From JAGXTF01 sp044224315 (GTDB lineage Bacteria > Bacteroidota > Bacteroidia > NS11-12g > UBA955), in NCBI GenBank assembly GCA_044224315.1, contig JBGAKR010000009.1, positions 1-64,000 of the forward strand: a stretch of 64,000 nucleotides of DNA, written 5' to 3'. Positions 1 to 7,960 of this stretch are shown here, piece after piece. The notes under the pieces were generated by a model. The model was given only the letters and a program-made list of their open reading frames with translations. It was not told where the DNA came from and did not search any database. The translations under genes were made by a program, and so were the position numbers. Within the stretch, counting starts at the first letter, position 1. Each line of letters opens with the position of its first letter.

Positions 1-1562
1 TTGGGCGGAGGAGGAATGATAATGGTATCACGGTAAATGGTAGGACAGTTGTCGCTGTTATTTACAGTGTGAACCACAATAAACTTACCGCCTTTATAAA
101 AGGTCATGGTATCGGTTTTTTTGCTGCTGAAGTAAAACTCATTATTACCGTTACTATCGCGGAAACTCCATTTATACTGTGCAGCACCTTTAAAGTTTGA
201 AGGCACAGTGGCATTGAATGCGAAGCGACCGCATTTTAGAATGGTATATTTACGGGTGCTGAATGCACGTGGGTTTACTTTTACTTTAAAACCACGGATA
301 GACTGTGAAGGTTTAGGACAGTGGTCATCGGTTGCAGTTACAGTGAAAGAGTAAGCTACATCACTGGCTTGTCCCAATTTGGTTTGCCAGCAGAATTCCG
401 CTTCTTTTTCACGGTCTTTAGGGTTCTTAATTTTAAAAGTTGCGCCCGGGATACCACCGTTCCATTTCATTTGCACTGTATCTGGAACAGTTTGGTAAGG
501 AGTAAAGGTTTCATCTTTGCCATAGATACTGAAGCATATCTTATCCCCTTCGCAGACTTTATTGGAAAGCGGACCTTCAATGGTTGGGGCTTTGTTATAT
601 CCGCAGTCGTCTTTTACAATCAATTGCATATCTCGCCGCGTTTTCCCTATCATCAGATAGGTTCCCGTTGCGCTATCCTTTCGCCATTCCGTCATTTCAA
701 TTACCACAATGCCCACCTCGTCACATTTGGTAGGGGTGAAAATAAGGTCACCTGTACTTGTATCCATCCAGAAACCGCGGGGAGGGTTGGTTTTGGTATT
801 TGGGGTACATTTGATAGTGGTAGGAGGAACGCAATAAGGGGTCATTGGATACTGATAAGTAAAAGGAGAAGAGTAACTAACAGAACTGGAAGGCAAAGAG
901 TTAATGCCTTGTACCAATCTGTAAGAGAATGAGTCATAGTCTACAGTATCTACTGCACCATTATTAAAGTAGTAAGCCTGGTTACAGCAAAGGAAACCGA
1001 TAGGTTCATTTACCAGTTGTGGGCTTGAGTTACATTTGTTGGTGGTTTTTTTGATGTTGCAAATATTAATCATACAGGTAGTCCAGAAGTCGTTACCGGC
1101 AGGACCTGTAGTAATTGCACCATTTCGGCAGCATTGGCCGATATAAAAAGTTACTTCGCAGCAACTTGATTTATTGAGGTAGTTATTAAGAGGAGAAGCA
1201 TTAAAATCTACAGTAGTTTCGTAGGTATGCTCTTCAATACCTTCACCGGTTCCACCTGTATTTGTAGGATTACAGGGTTTGCTTTGGGTAGAGCAACGAG
1301 GCGTTACGTCGCGGATATTGGTTCGGGTAGTGCTCAGCGTATAGCCGCTGCAACCATTACCACCGTTAGTACCAGCATAGCAACCAAATGTTGGACCGCT
1401 AAAGGAAATACCACGACAATCACGGTAAATTTTAGCCGTGATTTTGTATTTCCCGTTTCCAAGGCATTTGTACGACATGTCCGCACCCATCATGTGAGAT
1501 GCCTGTGCGCGAAACGTGAAGCCAAGAAGCAGTGAAAAAATTACGAGTAGTGTTCTCTTCAT
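1..1562 (-). CDS. Secreted PKD-like/adhesin-type protein, N-terminal part (gene runs off the left edge)
   Basis: An open frame runs on the minus strand from the ATG at 1560-1562 to the window edge, giving at least 520 residues. It begins with a signal peptide (MKRTLLVIFSLLLGF followed by a small-residue cleavage region) and the mature part starts SHMMGADMSYKCLGNGKYKI, with YRDCRG soon after. This 'SH-x-x-G-x-x-x-x-Y-x-CLG' opening is typical of large Bacteroidota surface proteins with PKD-like domains that usually end in a T9SS sorting domain. The protein is Cys-rich (CNPTN, SCCEV, QCCRN, LCCNQ), suggesting disulfides after export. The C-terminus is outside the window, so a sorting domain and true length cannot be seen. 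Function is inferred to be extracellular structure or adhesion; no enzymatic motif was noticed. Confidence 0.8.
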   Translation of the reverse strand, partial: MKRTLLVIFSLLLGFTFRAQASHMMGADMSYKCLGNGKYKITAKIYRDCRGISFSGPTFGCYAGTNGGNGCSGYTLSTTRTNIRDVTPRCSTQSKPCNPTNTGGTGEGIEEHTYETTVDFNASPLNNYLNKSSCCEVTFYIGQCCRNGAITTGPAGNDFWTTCMINICNIKKTTNKCNSSPQLVNEPIGFLCCNQAYYFNNGAVDTVDYDSFSYRLVQGINSLPSSSVSYSSPFTYQYPMTPYCVPPTTIKCTPNTKTNPPRGFWMDTSTGDLIFTPTKCDEVGIVVIEMTEWRKDSATGTYLMIGKTRRDMQLIVKDDCGYNKAPTIEGPLSNKVCEGDKICFSIYGKDETFTPYQTVPDTVQMKWNGGIPGATFKIKNPKDREKEAEFCWQTKLGQASDVAYSFTVTATDDHCPKPSQSIRGFKVKVNPRAFSTRKYTILKCGRFAFNATVPSNFKGAAQYKWSFRDSNGNNEFYFSSKKTDTMTFYKGGKFIVVHTVNNSDNCPTIYRDTIIIPPPP

Positions 1563-1652
1563 CCGTATAGTGTTAGTTTTTGAGTTCATTAGTTGTGGCA
1601 GTTTTGTGTGCTACCTGAACCATTGACAGGGAACTTTCACAAAACGTTGCTT

Positions 1653-1660
1653 CAAAAATA
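1653..1660 (-). promoter_or_regulatory. Possible -7 box (TATTTTTG) for the secreted protein gene
   Basis: Read on the minus strand the bases are TATTTTTG, matching the Bacteroidota -7 consensus TAnnTTTG, and lie about 90 bases before the ATG at 1562. No clear -33 TTTG partner was found, so this is weak. The rest of the 1563-1811 gap shows nothing else recognisable. Confidence 0.3.
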
Positions 1661-1811
1661 AAAAAAAATATGTGCCCTTCCCAACCTTGTGGCTAAATAA
1701 CTGAAATTTAGTGTAAAAGTAGGTTGCCACTCCGCGATTGCATGATTTCAGTCGAAAATTTTAACCATTCAGCCAAAACATACCCAATCTTGTCTTATTT
1801 CGCCGTTGAGA

Positions 1812-3098
1812 ATGAAATACAAAGCGCTTCCCACAGATTTGTTTATCCGCAACCGTAAAAAGTTTGCCAGCCAAATGAAACCCGGCAGTATTGCCGTTTT
1901 TCAAAGCAACGATGAGGTACCCAAAAACGGAGATGCCACTTTCCGGTTCAAGCAAAATTCAGACTTGTTTTACTTAACCGGGGTAGACCAGGAAGATACC
2001 ATTTTGGTAATGTTTCCGGATAGCCCAAATCCTATGTTCAGGGAAATGCTTTTTATAAAAGAAACCAGCCCTGAAATTGCCCAATGGGATGGAGCCAAAC
2101 TCACACCCGAAGAAGCGAATGCCTGCAGTGGTGTGGCCAATGTATTCTGGCACCACCAATTCTGGCAAACCATTCATCCTGCGTTTTTAATGGCCGAAAC
2201 CATTTACCTGAATCTGAATGAAAATGATCGATTTGCCAATAAGGTGGGTTACAACGCGCTTACCTTTTGCAACCAGATAATCAGCAAATATCCGGTGCAT
2301 AAAACCGAACGAAGTGCGCCCATATTGGCCAATTTGCGAATGGCCAAAGAGCCCGAAGAAGTTGAAGCGCTTAAACAAGCCATAGATATCACCCGCACTG
2401 GGTTTGAACGCTTACTGGGATTTATAAAGCCTGGGGTTTGGGAATACGAAATTGAAGCCGAACTTATCCATGAATTTATCCGCCGCCAGGGCTCGGGTTT
2501 TGCATTCGACCCAATTATTGCCAGCGGTGCCAGTGCTTGTGTGTTGCACTACATTGAAAACAACAAACAGGTAAAAGACGGCGATCTCATTTTACTTGAT
2601 TTTGGCGCAGAATATGCCAACTACAATGGCGATCTTACCCGCTGTGTGCCTGCTAATGGCAAATTTAGCCAGCGCCAAAAAGAGGTTTACAATGCGGTAC
2701 TGCATGTACAACGCGAGGCAAAAAAACTCATTAAACCCGGGCGAAAAATGCCGGAATACCATGATGAGGTTTGCGCAATTATGGCCGAACAGCTGATAAA
2801 ACTGGGTTTAATTACCAGCCAGCAGCTAAAAGATGATAAAAACGCCTTTAGAAAATACTACATGCATGGCACCAGCCATCACCTGGGCCTGGATGTTCAT
2901 GACGTTATGCATCGTTGGGGCGAGTTTAAGGTGGGTAATGTTTTAACCGTTGAACCCGGCATTTATATCCCTGAAGAAGGAATTGGCGTGCGCATTGAAA
3001 ACGATGTAATGATTACCGAAAACGGAATTGTAGATTTTATGGACGGATACCTGATTGAAGTAGAGGAAATTGAGCAGGCAATGGCCTCGAGGGCTTAA
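1812..3098 (+). CDS. pepP: Xaa-Pro aminopeptidase (aminopeptidase P, M24B family)
   Basis: Removes N-terminal residues preceding proline from peptides, using two metal ions. The N-terminal ~130 residues match the aminopeptidase P N-domain and the remainder is the pita-bread M24 fold. The five metal ligands can be placed: Asp263 (LLDFGAEY), Asp274 (NGDLTR), His356 (GTSHHLGLDVHD), Glu381 (VEPGIYIP) and Glu396 (RIENDV). The ATG at 1812 is chosen over a TTG two codons upstream (1806); length 428 residues is normal. The stop overlaps the convergent pcm stop by 4 bases (3095-3098). Cytoplasmic. All key residues are present, so an active enzyme is expected. Confidence 0.93.
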   Translation: MKYKALPTDLFIRNRKKFASQMKPGSIAVFQSNDEVPKNGDATFRFKQNSDLFYLTGVDQEDTILVMFPDSPNPMFREMLFIKETSPEIAQWDGAKLTPEEANACSGVANVFWHHQFWQTIHPAFLMAETIYLNLNENDRFANKVGYNALTFCNQIISKYPVHKTERSAPILANLRMAKEPEEVEALKQAIDITRTGFERLLGFIKPGVWEYEIEAELIHEFIRRQGSGFAFDPIIASGASACVLHYIENNKQVKDGDLILLDFGAEYANYNGDLTRCVPANGKFSQRQKEVYNAVLHVQREAKKLIKPGRKMPEYHDEVCAIMAEQLIKLGLITSQQLKDDKNAFRKYYMHGTSHHLGLDVHDVMHRWGEFKVGNVLTVEPGIYIPEEGIGVRIENDVMITENGIVDFMDGYLIEVEEIEQAMASRA

Positions 3099-3763
3099 CC
3101 CCAACCCTCTTTTCCAATCAGGGGCACAAATTTAAAATCGCCAAAAACTTCCGTTTTGGTCTGGGTGGCTGAAATTTTGGTAACCCGCATCATTTTTTGA
3201 TTCTCTTTATCGTTACCAACCGGTATAACCAAGCGGCCACCTATGGCCAACTGGTCGATATAGGATTTAGGTACCTCGGGTGCTCCGGCGGTAACGATGA
3301 TACCCTGAAAGGGGGCTTCGGGGGGTAAACCCAAACTTCCATCGCCATGGTAGAGTTTTAGTTCTCTGTCTAAATTTTTAAGCACTTTGGTTGCCTGTAA
3401 CAGCAGGGCCTTTACTACTTCTACACTGTGCACTCTGGCGCCGCAGGCCGAAAGCACAGCTGCCTGATACCCACTGCCAGTGCCAATCTCCAGCACTTTA
3501 TCACCTGGTTCTATATCCAGTAACTGGGTTTGGTAAGCTACTGTATAGGGCTGTGAAATGGTTTGGCCATGGCCGATGGGAAAAGCAGCATCGCGGTATA
3601 CATATTGTTCAAAATCGGATGGAAAGAATAACTGTCGCGGAACCGCAGCTATAGCAGCCAACACCTTGGGGTTGCTGATGCCTTTTTTTCTGATTTCTTC
3701 TACTAAACGCCTTCGCTGCCCGGTAAATTTCGGGTCCTCTGTAAATCCTCCGGTTGTAAACAT
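3095..3763 (-). CDS. pcm: Protein-L-isoaspartate O-methyltransferase
   Basis: Methylates L-isoaspartyl residues in damaged proteins using S-adenosylmethionine so that they can revert to aspartate. SAM-binding motif I is clear (VLEIGTGSGYQAAVLS, about residues 91-106). Upstream, the region with AFPIGHGQTISQPYTVA is the family-typical substrate-binding stretch. Length 222 residues is normal. It starts at the ATG of 3761-3763. The gene is convergent with pepP and both ends overlap by 4 bases, so the two share a very tight 3' junction with no separate terminator. Confidence 0.93.
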   Translation of the reverse strand: MFTTGGFTEDPKFTGQRRRLVEEIRKKGISNPKVLAAIAAVPRQLFFPSDFEQYVYRDAAFPIGHGQTISQPYTVAYQTQLLDIEPGDKVLEIGTGSGYQAAVLSACGARVHSVEVVKALLLQATKVLKNLDRELKLYHGDGSLGLPPEAPFQGIIVTAGAPEVPKSYIDQLAIGGRLVIPVGNDKENQKMMRVTKISATQTKTEVFGDFKFVPLIGKEGWG

Positions 3764-3830
3764 GTGTTTAAAAAGCCACTTTGTGAAGCGGGGGGCAAAT
3801 ATCCAATATTTGTGTTCGTTAGCAAACTAA

Positions 3831-4799
3831 ATGGCACAAGGATTAAACGTAGTTATAATTGGCTCTGAACGAAAAGCTGCCATATTTCAGCACCTGTTGC
3901 AGGATTCGGAAGATTTTCAATACCGTGGTTTTTACGATCCGGATGATGCGGCCAATGCCGATGCATTTGGCAAACTGCTGTTTACATACGAACTGGCCGA
4001 AAAAGCCGATGCTTTCATTTTCGACCGGCATATTCACCACCTGGATACCGACATGCTGGAGAATTTCATCCGCATGGGAAAGCATTTACTATTTGACGGG
4101 TTCATCATACGCGACCAATCAATAATCGACAGTTTGCACCGCTTGCAACTCGAAGCCCGCAACTGCATACAGATAGCCAATGTATTGCACAATAAACCCT
4201 TGTTTACCACTGCTGCCCAATATGCCCGCAAACCCCGGTTTATACGCATAGAAAAAAGCTGTAATGCGCCCAAACCCGGTGAATTTGGTGACTGGTTTTA
4301 CCGCAACCTGTCGCAGGAGTTGGATATAGCCATTAGGCTGGCAGGTACCGGGATACGCAACCTTACCGCCCGGCCTTTGTTTTTATTTGGCACCAGCCCC
4401 GATTTGTTAAACATCCATATCGAATTCGACAACGATGCTATTTGCCACATTTCTGCAGGCAGGGCCGTAGAATCCGGGGTTAACAAATTCAGGGTTTTTC
4501 AGCAAGACCGTCTCTTTCACCTGGATTTTAGTGAAAATATTTTGATAGAATACCGCCCGGCCAACTCTTCAGACCAATTATCCATTCTGCCTATTGAAGA
4601 CCTGGATAACCGGCACGAGTTTATGGAAATACCCAGGCCCATTATGCCATTCGACTCATGGAAAATGGAACTTCGTAATTTTTCAGAAAACATTCATAAG
4701 CACCTTAGCCCCATTACCAACCTGGAGCATGTAACCAATGTAAACCTGGCTACCCAGTGGATATTAGACCGTGTGCAACGCAGGTATACCAAGGTTTAA
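3831..4799 (+). CDS. Gfo/Idh/MocA-like protein with degenerate motifs
   Basis: The 322-residue protein has the overall pattern of a Gfo/Idh/MocA oxidoreductase: an N-terminal Rossmann-like region (LNVVIIGSERKAAIFQHL), a stretch ending in GKHLLFDGF where the family normally has the EKP motif, and a C-terminal beta-sheet domain. The dinucleotide-binding GxGxxG is replaced by IIGSERKA and the EKP lysine is absent, so redox activity is doubtful. It could be a pseudo-enzyme or use another ligand. It stands alone, divergent from pcm (67-bp gap), and precedes a lipoprotein/sugar-transferase pair, so a link to surface polysaccharide is possible but unproven. Confidence 0.6.
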   Translation: MAQGLNVVIIGSERKAAIFQHLLQDSEDFQYRGFYDPDDAANADAFGKLLFTYELAEKADAFIFDRHIHHLDTDMLENFIRMGKHLLFDGFIIRDQSIIDSLHRLQLEARNCIQIANVLHNKPLFTTAAQYARKPRFIRIEKSCNAPKPGEFGDWFYRNLSQELDIAIRLAGTGIRNLTARPLFLFGTSPDLLNIHIEFDNDAICHISAGRAVESGVNKFRVFQQDRLFHLDFSENILIEYRPANSSDQLSILPIEDLDNRHEFMEIPRPIMPFDSWKMELRNFSENIHKHLSPITNLEHVTNVNLATQWILDRVQRRYTKV

Positions 4800-4852
4800 A
4801 AAGCTTGCGGCATTTTTTACTTAGCTGCGACCCTATTTAATTAAAACAAAGC

Positions 4853-4860
4853 TATTTTTG
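4853..4860 (+). promoter_or_regulatory. -7 promoter box TATTTTTG directly before the lipoprotein ATG
   Basis: TATTTTTG matches TAnnTTTG exactly and ends 5 bases before the ATG at 4866. In Bacteroidota this places the transcription start at or next to the start codon, giving a leaderless or nearly leaderless mRNA. No strong -33 element is seen. Confidence 0.45.
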
Positions 4861-4865
4861 CCGGA

Positions 4866-5759
4866 ATGATAAAGGCTTTGCGGCTCACCCTTTCTTCGCT
4901 TGCAATTGTTTTAATTTTATTTGCCTGCAAAGGAAAAGACGAGGCTATTCCCGCCTATATCCATGTGGATAGTGTAACTGTCACCGCCAGTGGTTTGCAG
5001 GGAAACCGCATACATGATATTACAGCAGTGCAGGTTTTTATAGATGGAAATATGTTGGGGGTATTCGAGCTTCCAGCCACCATACCTGCTTTGTATACCG
5101 GTAAACATACCGTTTCATTTATAGCTGTAACCTTTATTAATGGCAGTTTAAGTCAGAGGGCAGTTTACTCGCCGCTTACCATTGCCAATGCAGAGGCTAC
5201 ACTTACTCCCGGGAAAGTAACCAAGCTGAACAATATAAATTTCGTATACCGCCCGGCCACAAATTTTTTATGGGCCGAAGATTTTGAGGATGCAAACAGC
5301 ACGCTGATTATGTCGCATGCCGATGCCGGGGATTCATCCAAAATCCAAACCGTACCATTCGAATTGCGCGGCAATTATACCGGTAATACAAAGGCAATGG
5401 TAGTTAAAATGAAAGGTGCCGATACCGCCAAATATATTGATATGATTTCTTTCAATACATTTAGCGGATTGCCTGTAAACGGCTCTCCTATTCATTTTGA
5501 ATTTGATATAAAAACCCCGGTAAATGTGCAAATTGCTTTGGAAAGAATAAATGGAGCTGTACACGAGTATGTGCCCTATTTGCTGGTAAACGGAGACGAC
5601 TCAAAATGGAAGCGTTTTTACCTGAATATGGTAGAAGAAATTGCTTCTCAACCTGCTTCCAATACCTATAAAATATATTTTACCATTCGCAAACCTGCAT
5701 CGGTAAAAAATGATGTTACCGTATATATCGATAATATCAGATTTTGTTATCTGCCTTGA
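4866..5759 (+). CDS. Outer-surface or periplasmic lipoprotein of unknown function
   Basis: 297 residues with a lipoprotein signal peptide: basic start, hydrophobic core and lipobox ending LFAC with Cys21. The mature part holds an immunoglobulin-like beta region (HDITAVQVFIDGNMLGVFELP, then KHTVSFIAVT) followed by a second beta-rich domain resembling carbohydrate-binding or jelly-roll folds (IHFEFDIKTPVNVQIALER, near-terminal VYIDNIRFC). No catalytic motif is visible. Its TGA stop (5757-5759) overlaps the TTG start of the sugar-transferase gene in a TTGA tetranucleotide, so the two are translationally coupled. That suggests a role near exopolysaccharide or surface glycan production, by context only. 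Confidence 0.75.
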   Translation: MIKALRLTLSSLAIVLILFACKGKDEAIPAYIHVDSVTVTASGLQGNRIHDITAVQVFIDGNMLGVFELPATIPALYTGKHTVSFIAVTFINGSLSQRAVYSPLTIANAEATLTPGKVTKLNNINFVYRPATNFLWAEDFEDANSTLIMSHADAGDSSKIQTVPFELRGNYTGNTKAMVVKMKGADTAKYIDMISFNTFSGLPVNGSPIHFEFDIKTPVNVQIALERINGAVHEYVPYLLVNGDDSKWKRFYLNMVEEIASQPASNTYKIYFTIRKPASVKNDVTVYIDNIRFCYLP

Positions 5760-7165
5760 ATAAAAAACGACAAATAGCAGCCTACTTAATCTGGGATCTG
5801 TTTTCGGCAGGTTTGGGCTGGTGGTTGTTTTTCAATTTCAGAAAGCACATTGTAGAAGCGGCAAAACATGGTTATGATATTCCTGTAAACCATGATATAA
5901 AATTAACTGTAGGATTAATTGTATTGCCCATTTTTTGGGTTAGTTTGTATGCATTCAATGGCTATTACAAAAACATTTTCCGCCGATCCAGATTGAGGGA
6001 AGTGCAGAATACACTTATCGCTTCGCTATTGGGCGTATTGATATTGTTTTTTACACTTTTGCTGGATGATAGCGTAAAAACCTATACCGATTATTACCAA
6101 AGTGCCGGATTTTTATTTGCGGTACATTTTATTCCCACCCTCACCGGAAGGCTATTAATATCCACCCGCACCATTTATAAAATCCAAAATCGCATTTGGG
6201 GTTACCGTACCTTAATGGTGGGAAATGGCGAAAATGCTGCAAAATTGTATGCCGAATTAGAGGGGGCAAAACGTTCGGAAGGATTTTTTATTCTGGGATA
6301 TTTAACCGGTTCTGACCCGGAAATGTCAGTAAAAGGTCTGAATAACCTGGGTAATTGGTCAGATTTACCCCATCTTATAAGGGAGCACCAGATAGAAGAT
6401 GTAATTATTTGCATGGATGACAAAGACCATGATAAAGTGCCAGAGGTAGTGGATATGGTGCAGAATGAACAGGTGCATCTGAAGATAATGCCCGATAGTT
6501 ATGGGATGGTGCTTGGCATGGTAAAAATGAACAATATACTGGGAGCCATGCTAGTGGAAGTGGATTTTGAAGTAATGCCCCAGTGGCAAAAATCGGCCAA
6601 GCGCGTATTTGATATTTTACTAAGTTTAATTGCTTTAATATTATGTGCCCCTCTGTTTTTGGTGCTTACGATTTTAATAAAAACCGATAGCAAAGGGCCT
6701 GTTTTCTATAAACAACAAAGAATAGGATTTTTAGGCAAACCCTTTAATATACTCAAATTCAGAAGTATGCGCACCGATGCCGAGTTGGCCGGACCGCAGC
6801 TTAGCAAGGAAAATGACAATCGTATTACCCGCATAGGGAAGTTTTTGCGCAAAACCCGACTGGATGAATTGCCTCAATTTTACAACGTATTAAAAGGCGA
6901 TATGAGCATTGTGGGCCCGCGCCCTGAAAGACAGTTTTTTATCGACCAGATTGTTAAAAAAGCCCCATACTATCAACGTTTACACCGCATTAAACCTGGC
7001 ATTACCAGCTGGGGACAGGTAAAATTTGGCTATGCGGAGAATGTAGACGAAATGGTGGAACGCATGAAATACGATATCCTGTATCTTGAAAATATGTCGT
7101 TGGGCCTGGATTTGAAAATTATGATTTATACTGCCCTGATTATGATTCAGGGAAGAGGCAAATAA
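5756..7165 (+). CDS. Polyprenyl-phosphate hexose-1-phosphate transferase (exopolysaccharide/O-antigen initiating enzyme, WcaJ type)
   Basis: Transfers a sugar-1-phosphate from a nucleotide sugar to undecaprenyl phosphate, starting repeat-unit synthesis on the inner membrane. The N-terminal half has several membrane segments and a CoA-binding-like Rossmann domain (YRTLMVGNGENAAKLY). The C-terminal half is the bacterial sugar transferase domain: membrane helix KRVFDILLSLIALILCAPLF, then PVFYKQQRIG, KFRSMRTDAE, TRLDELPQFYNVLKGDMS and the conserved VGPRPE. I place the start at the TTG of 5756, which overlaps the preceding stop (TTGA) and gives the usual NKKRQIAAYL beginning; a TTG at 5744 is also in frame. 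There is no ATG option. Length 469 is typical. Confidence 0.9.
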   Translation: MNKKRQIAAYLIWDLFSAGLGWWLFFNFRKHIVEAAKHGYDIPVNHDIKLTVGLIVLPIFWVSLYAFNGYYKNIFRRSRLREVQNTLIASLLGVLILFFTLLLDDSVKTYTDYYQSAGFLFAVHFIPTLTGRLLISTRTIYKIQNRIWGYRTLMVGNGENAAKLYAELEGAKRSEGFFILGYLTGSDPEMSVKGLNNLGNWSDLPHLIREHQIEDVIICMDDKDHDKVPEVVDMVQNEQVHLKIMPDSYGMVLGMVKMNNILGAMLVEVDFEVMPQWQKSAKRVFDILLSLIALILCAPLFLVLTILIKTDSKGPVFYKQQRIGFLGKPFNILKFRSMRTDAELAGPQLSKENDNRITRIGKFLRKTRLDELPQFYNVLKGDMSIVGPRPERQFFIDQIVKKAPYYQRLHRIKPGITSWGQVKFGYAENVDEMVERMKYDILYLENMSLGLDLKIMIYTALIMIQGRGK

Positions 7166-7212
7166 CTGCTATTCCGGCATTTTATCGAACTTAATATACT
7201 TATAACTATTCA

Positions 7213-7245
7213 TTTGCATTGTAATAGTAAATATACTTACTTTTG
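7213..7245 (+). promoter_or_regulatory. Bacteroidota promoter of the TetR-ABC-HlyD-TolC operon
   Basis: A -33 TTTG (7213-7216) and a -7 box TACTTTTG (7238-7245) are separated by 21 bases, close to the Bacteroidota housekeeping consensus. The start codon of the regulator is 44 bases beyond the -7 box, leaving a leader that contains the palindrome at 7275-7287. Confidence 0.55.
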
Positions 7246-7274
7246 TATTTCGATATGAATACATCAACAATCGT

Positions 7275-7287
7275 ATAGTATTACTAT
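7275..7287. promoter_or_regulatory. Palindrome ATAGTA-T-TACTAT, candidate TetR operator
   Basis: A perfect 6-base inverted repeat around one base lies immediately before the ATG at 7289. A related AT-rich partial palindrome (7221-7240, containing AATAGTAAAT) overlaps the spacer and -7 box of the promoter. TetR regulators normally bind such sites to repress their own operon; autoregulation here is inferred from position. Confidence 0.45.
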
Positions 7288-7288
7288 T

Positions 7289-7960
7289 ATGATAACATTA
7301 ACCAAACAACTTGAACTGCACATACCCAGTTGCCTTTACTTAAAGAACCCCAAAGACAGTGCTTTGGGAAATAAAATAGTGATGCGTTCGGCCCAATTGA
7401 TTCATACCATGGGCATAGAAGAGTTTACTTTCAAAAAACTATCTGTAGCAATTGGCTGCACCGAAGCAACCGTATACAGGTATTTCGAAAACAAACACCA
7501 GCTGCTATTGTATATTATGAATATTTTCTGGGGTTGGCACGAGTACCAGATTGTGTTTGCAACGCAAAACCTGGATAGTGCATCGGTAAAATTAAAGCGC
7601 ACCATAGCCTTATTGGCCAAACCCGAATTTAACTTTTTAAAGGATAAAAAATACAGCCAGGATGTGCTGCAAACCGCCATCAATGAGGGAATAAAAATAC
7701 ACCTTACAAGGCATTTGCGCGACGAAATAAAAACCGGAGGCATGGAAAGTTATTACAGATTGGTAAAACGGATATCGCACTTTATCCTGGAGCTCGACTC
7801 CTCCTACCCTTTTCCCGACGCGCTATCTGCAGCAATAATTGACAATGCTTTATTACAACTTTTTTATAAAAAATATTGTCCGGGTATTTCCGATGCCTCA
7901 ATAAGCCATGAAAATATCGAAAACTTTTTAACCCAACTTTTACCCAAAAAACTAAAATAA
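7289..7960 (+). CDS. TetR/AcrR-family transcriptional regulator
   Basis: 223 residues. A DNA-binding helix-turn-helix of the TetR type occupies about residues 30-80 (RSAQLIHTMGIEEFTFKKLS, then GCTEATVYRYFENKHQLL). The C-terminal part is the variable ligand-binding and dimer domain. An unusual ~25-residue extension precedes the HTH. Its stop and the ABC gene start share bases (TAATG, 7958-7962), so it is the first gene of a four-gene export operon and likely represses it. Ligand unknown. Confidence 0.88.
   Translation: MITLTKQLELHIPSCLYLKNPKDSALGNKIVMRSAQLIHTMGIEEFTFKKLSVAIGCTEATVYRYFENKHQLLLYIMNIFWGWHEYQIVFATQNLDSASVKLKRTIALLAKPEFNFLKDKKYSQDVLQTAINEGIKIHLTRHLRDEIKTGGMESYYRLVKRISHFILELDSSYPFPDALSAAIIDNALLQLFYKKYCPGISDASISHENIENFLTQLLPKKLK

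Noticed and set aside
321..932. 203-codon plus-strand open frame
   Set aside because: Lies antisense within the secreted protein gene (1-1562) which has a signal peptide and family motifs; the plus-strand translation shows none.
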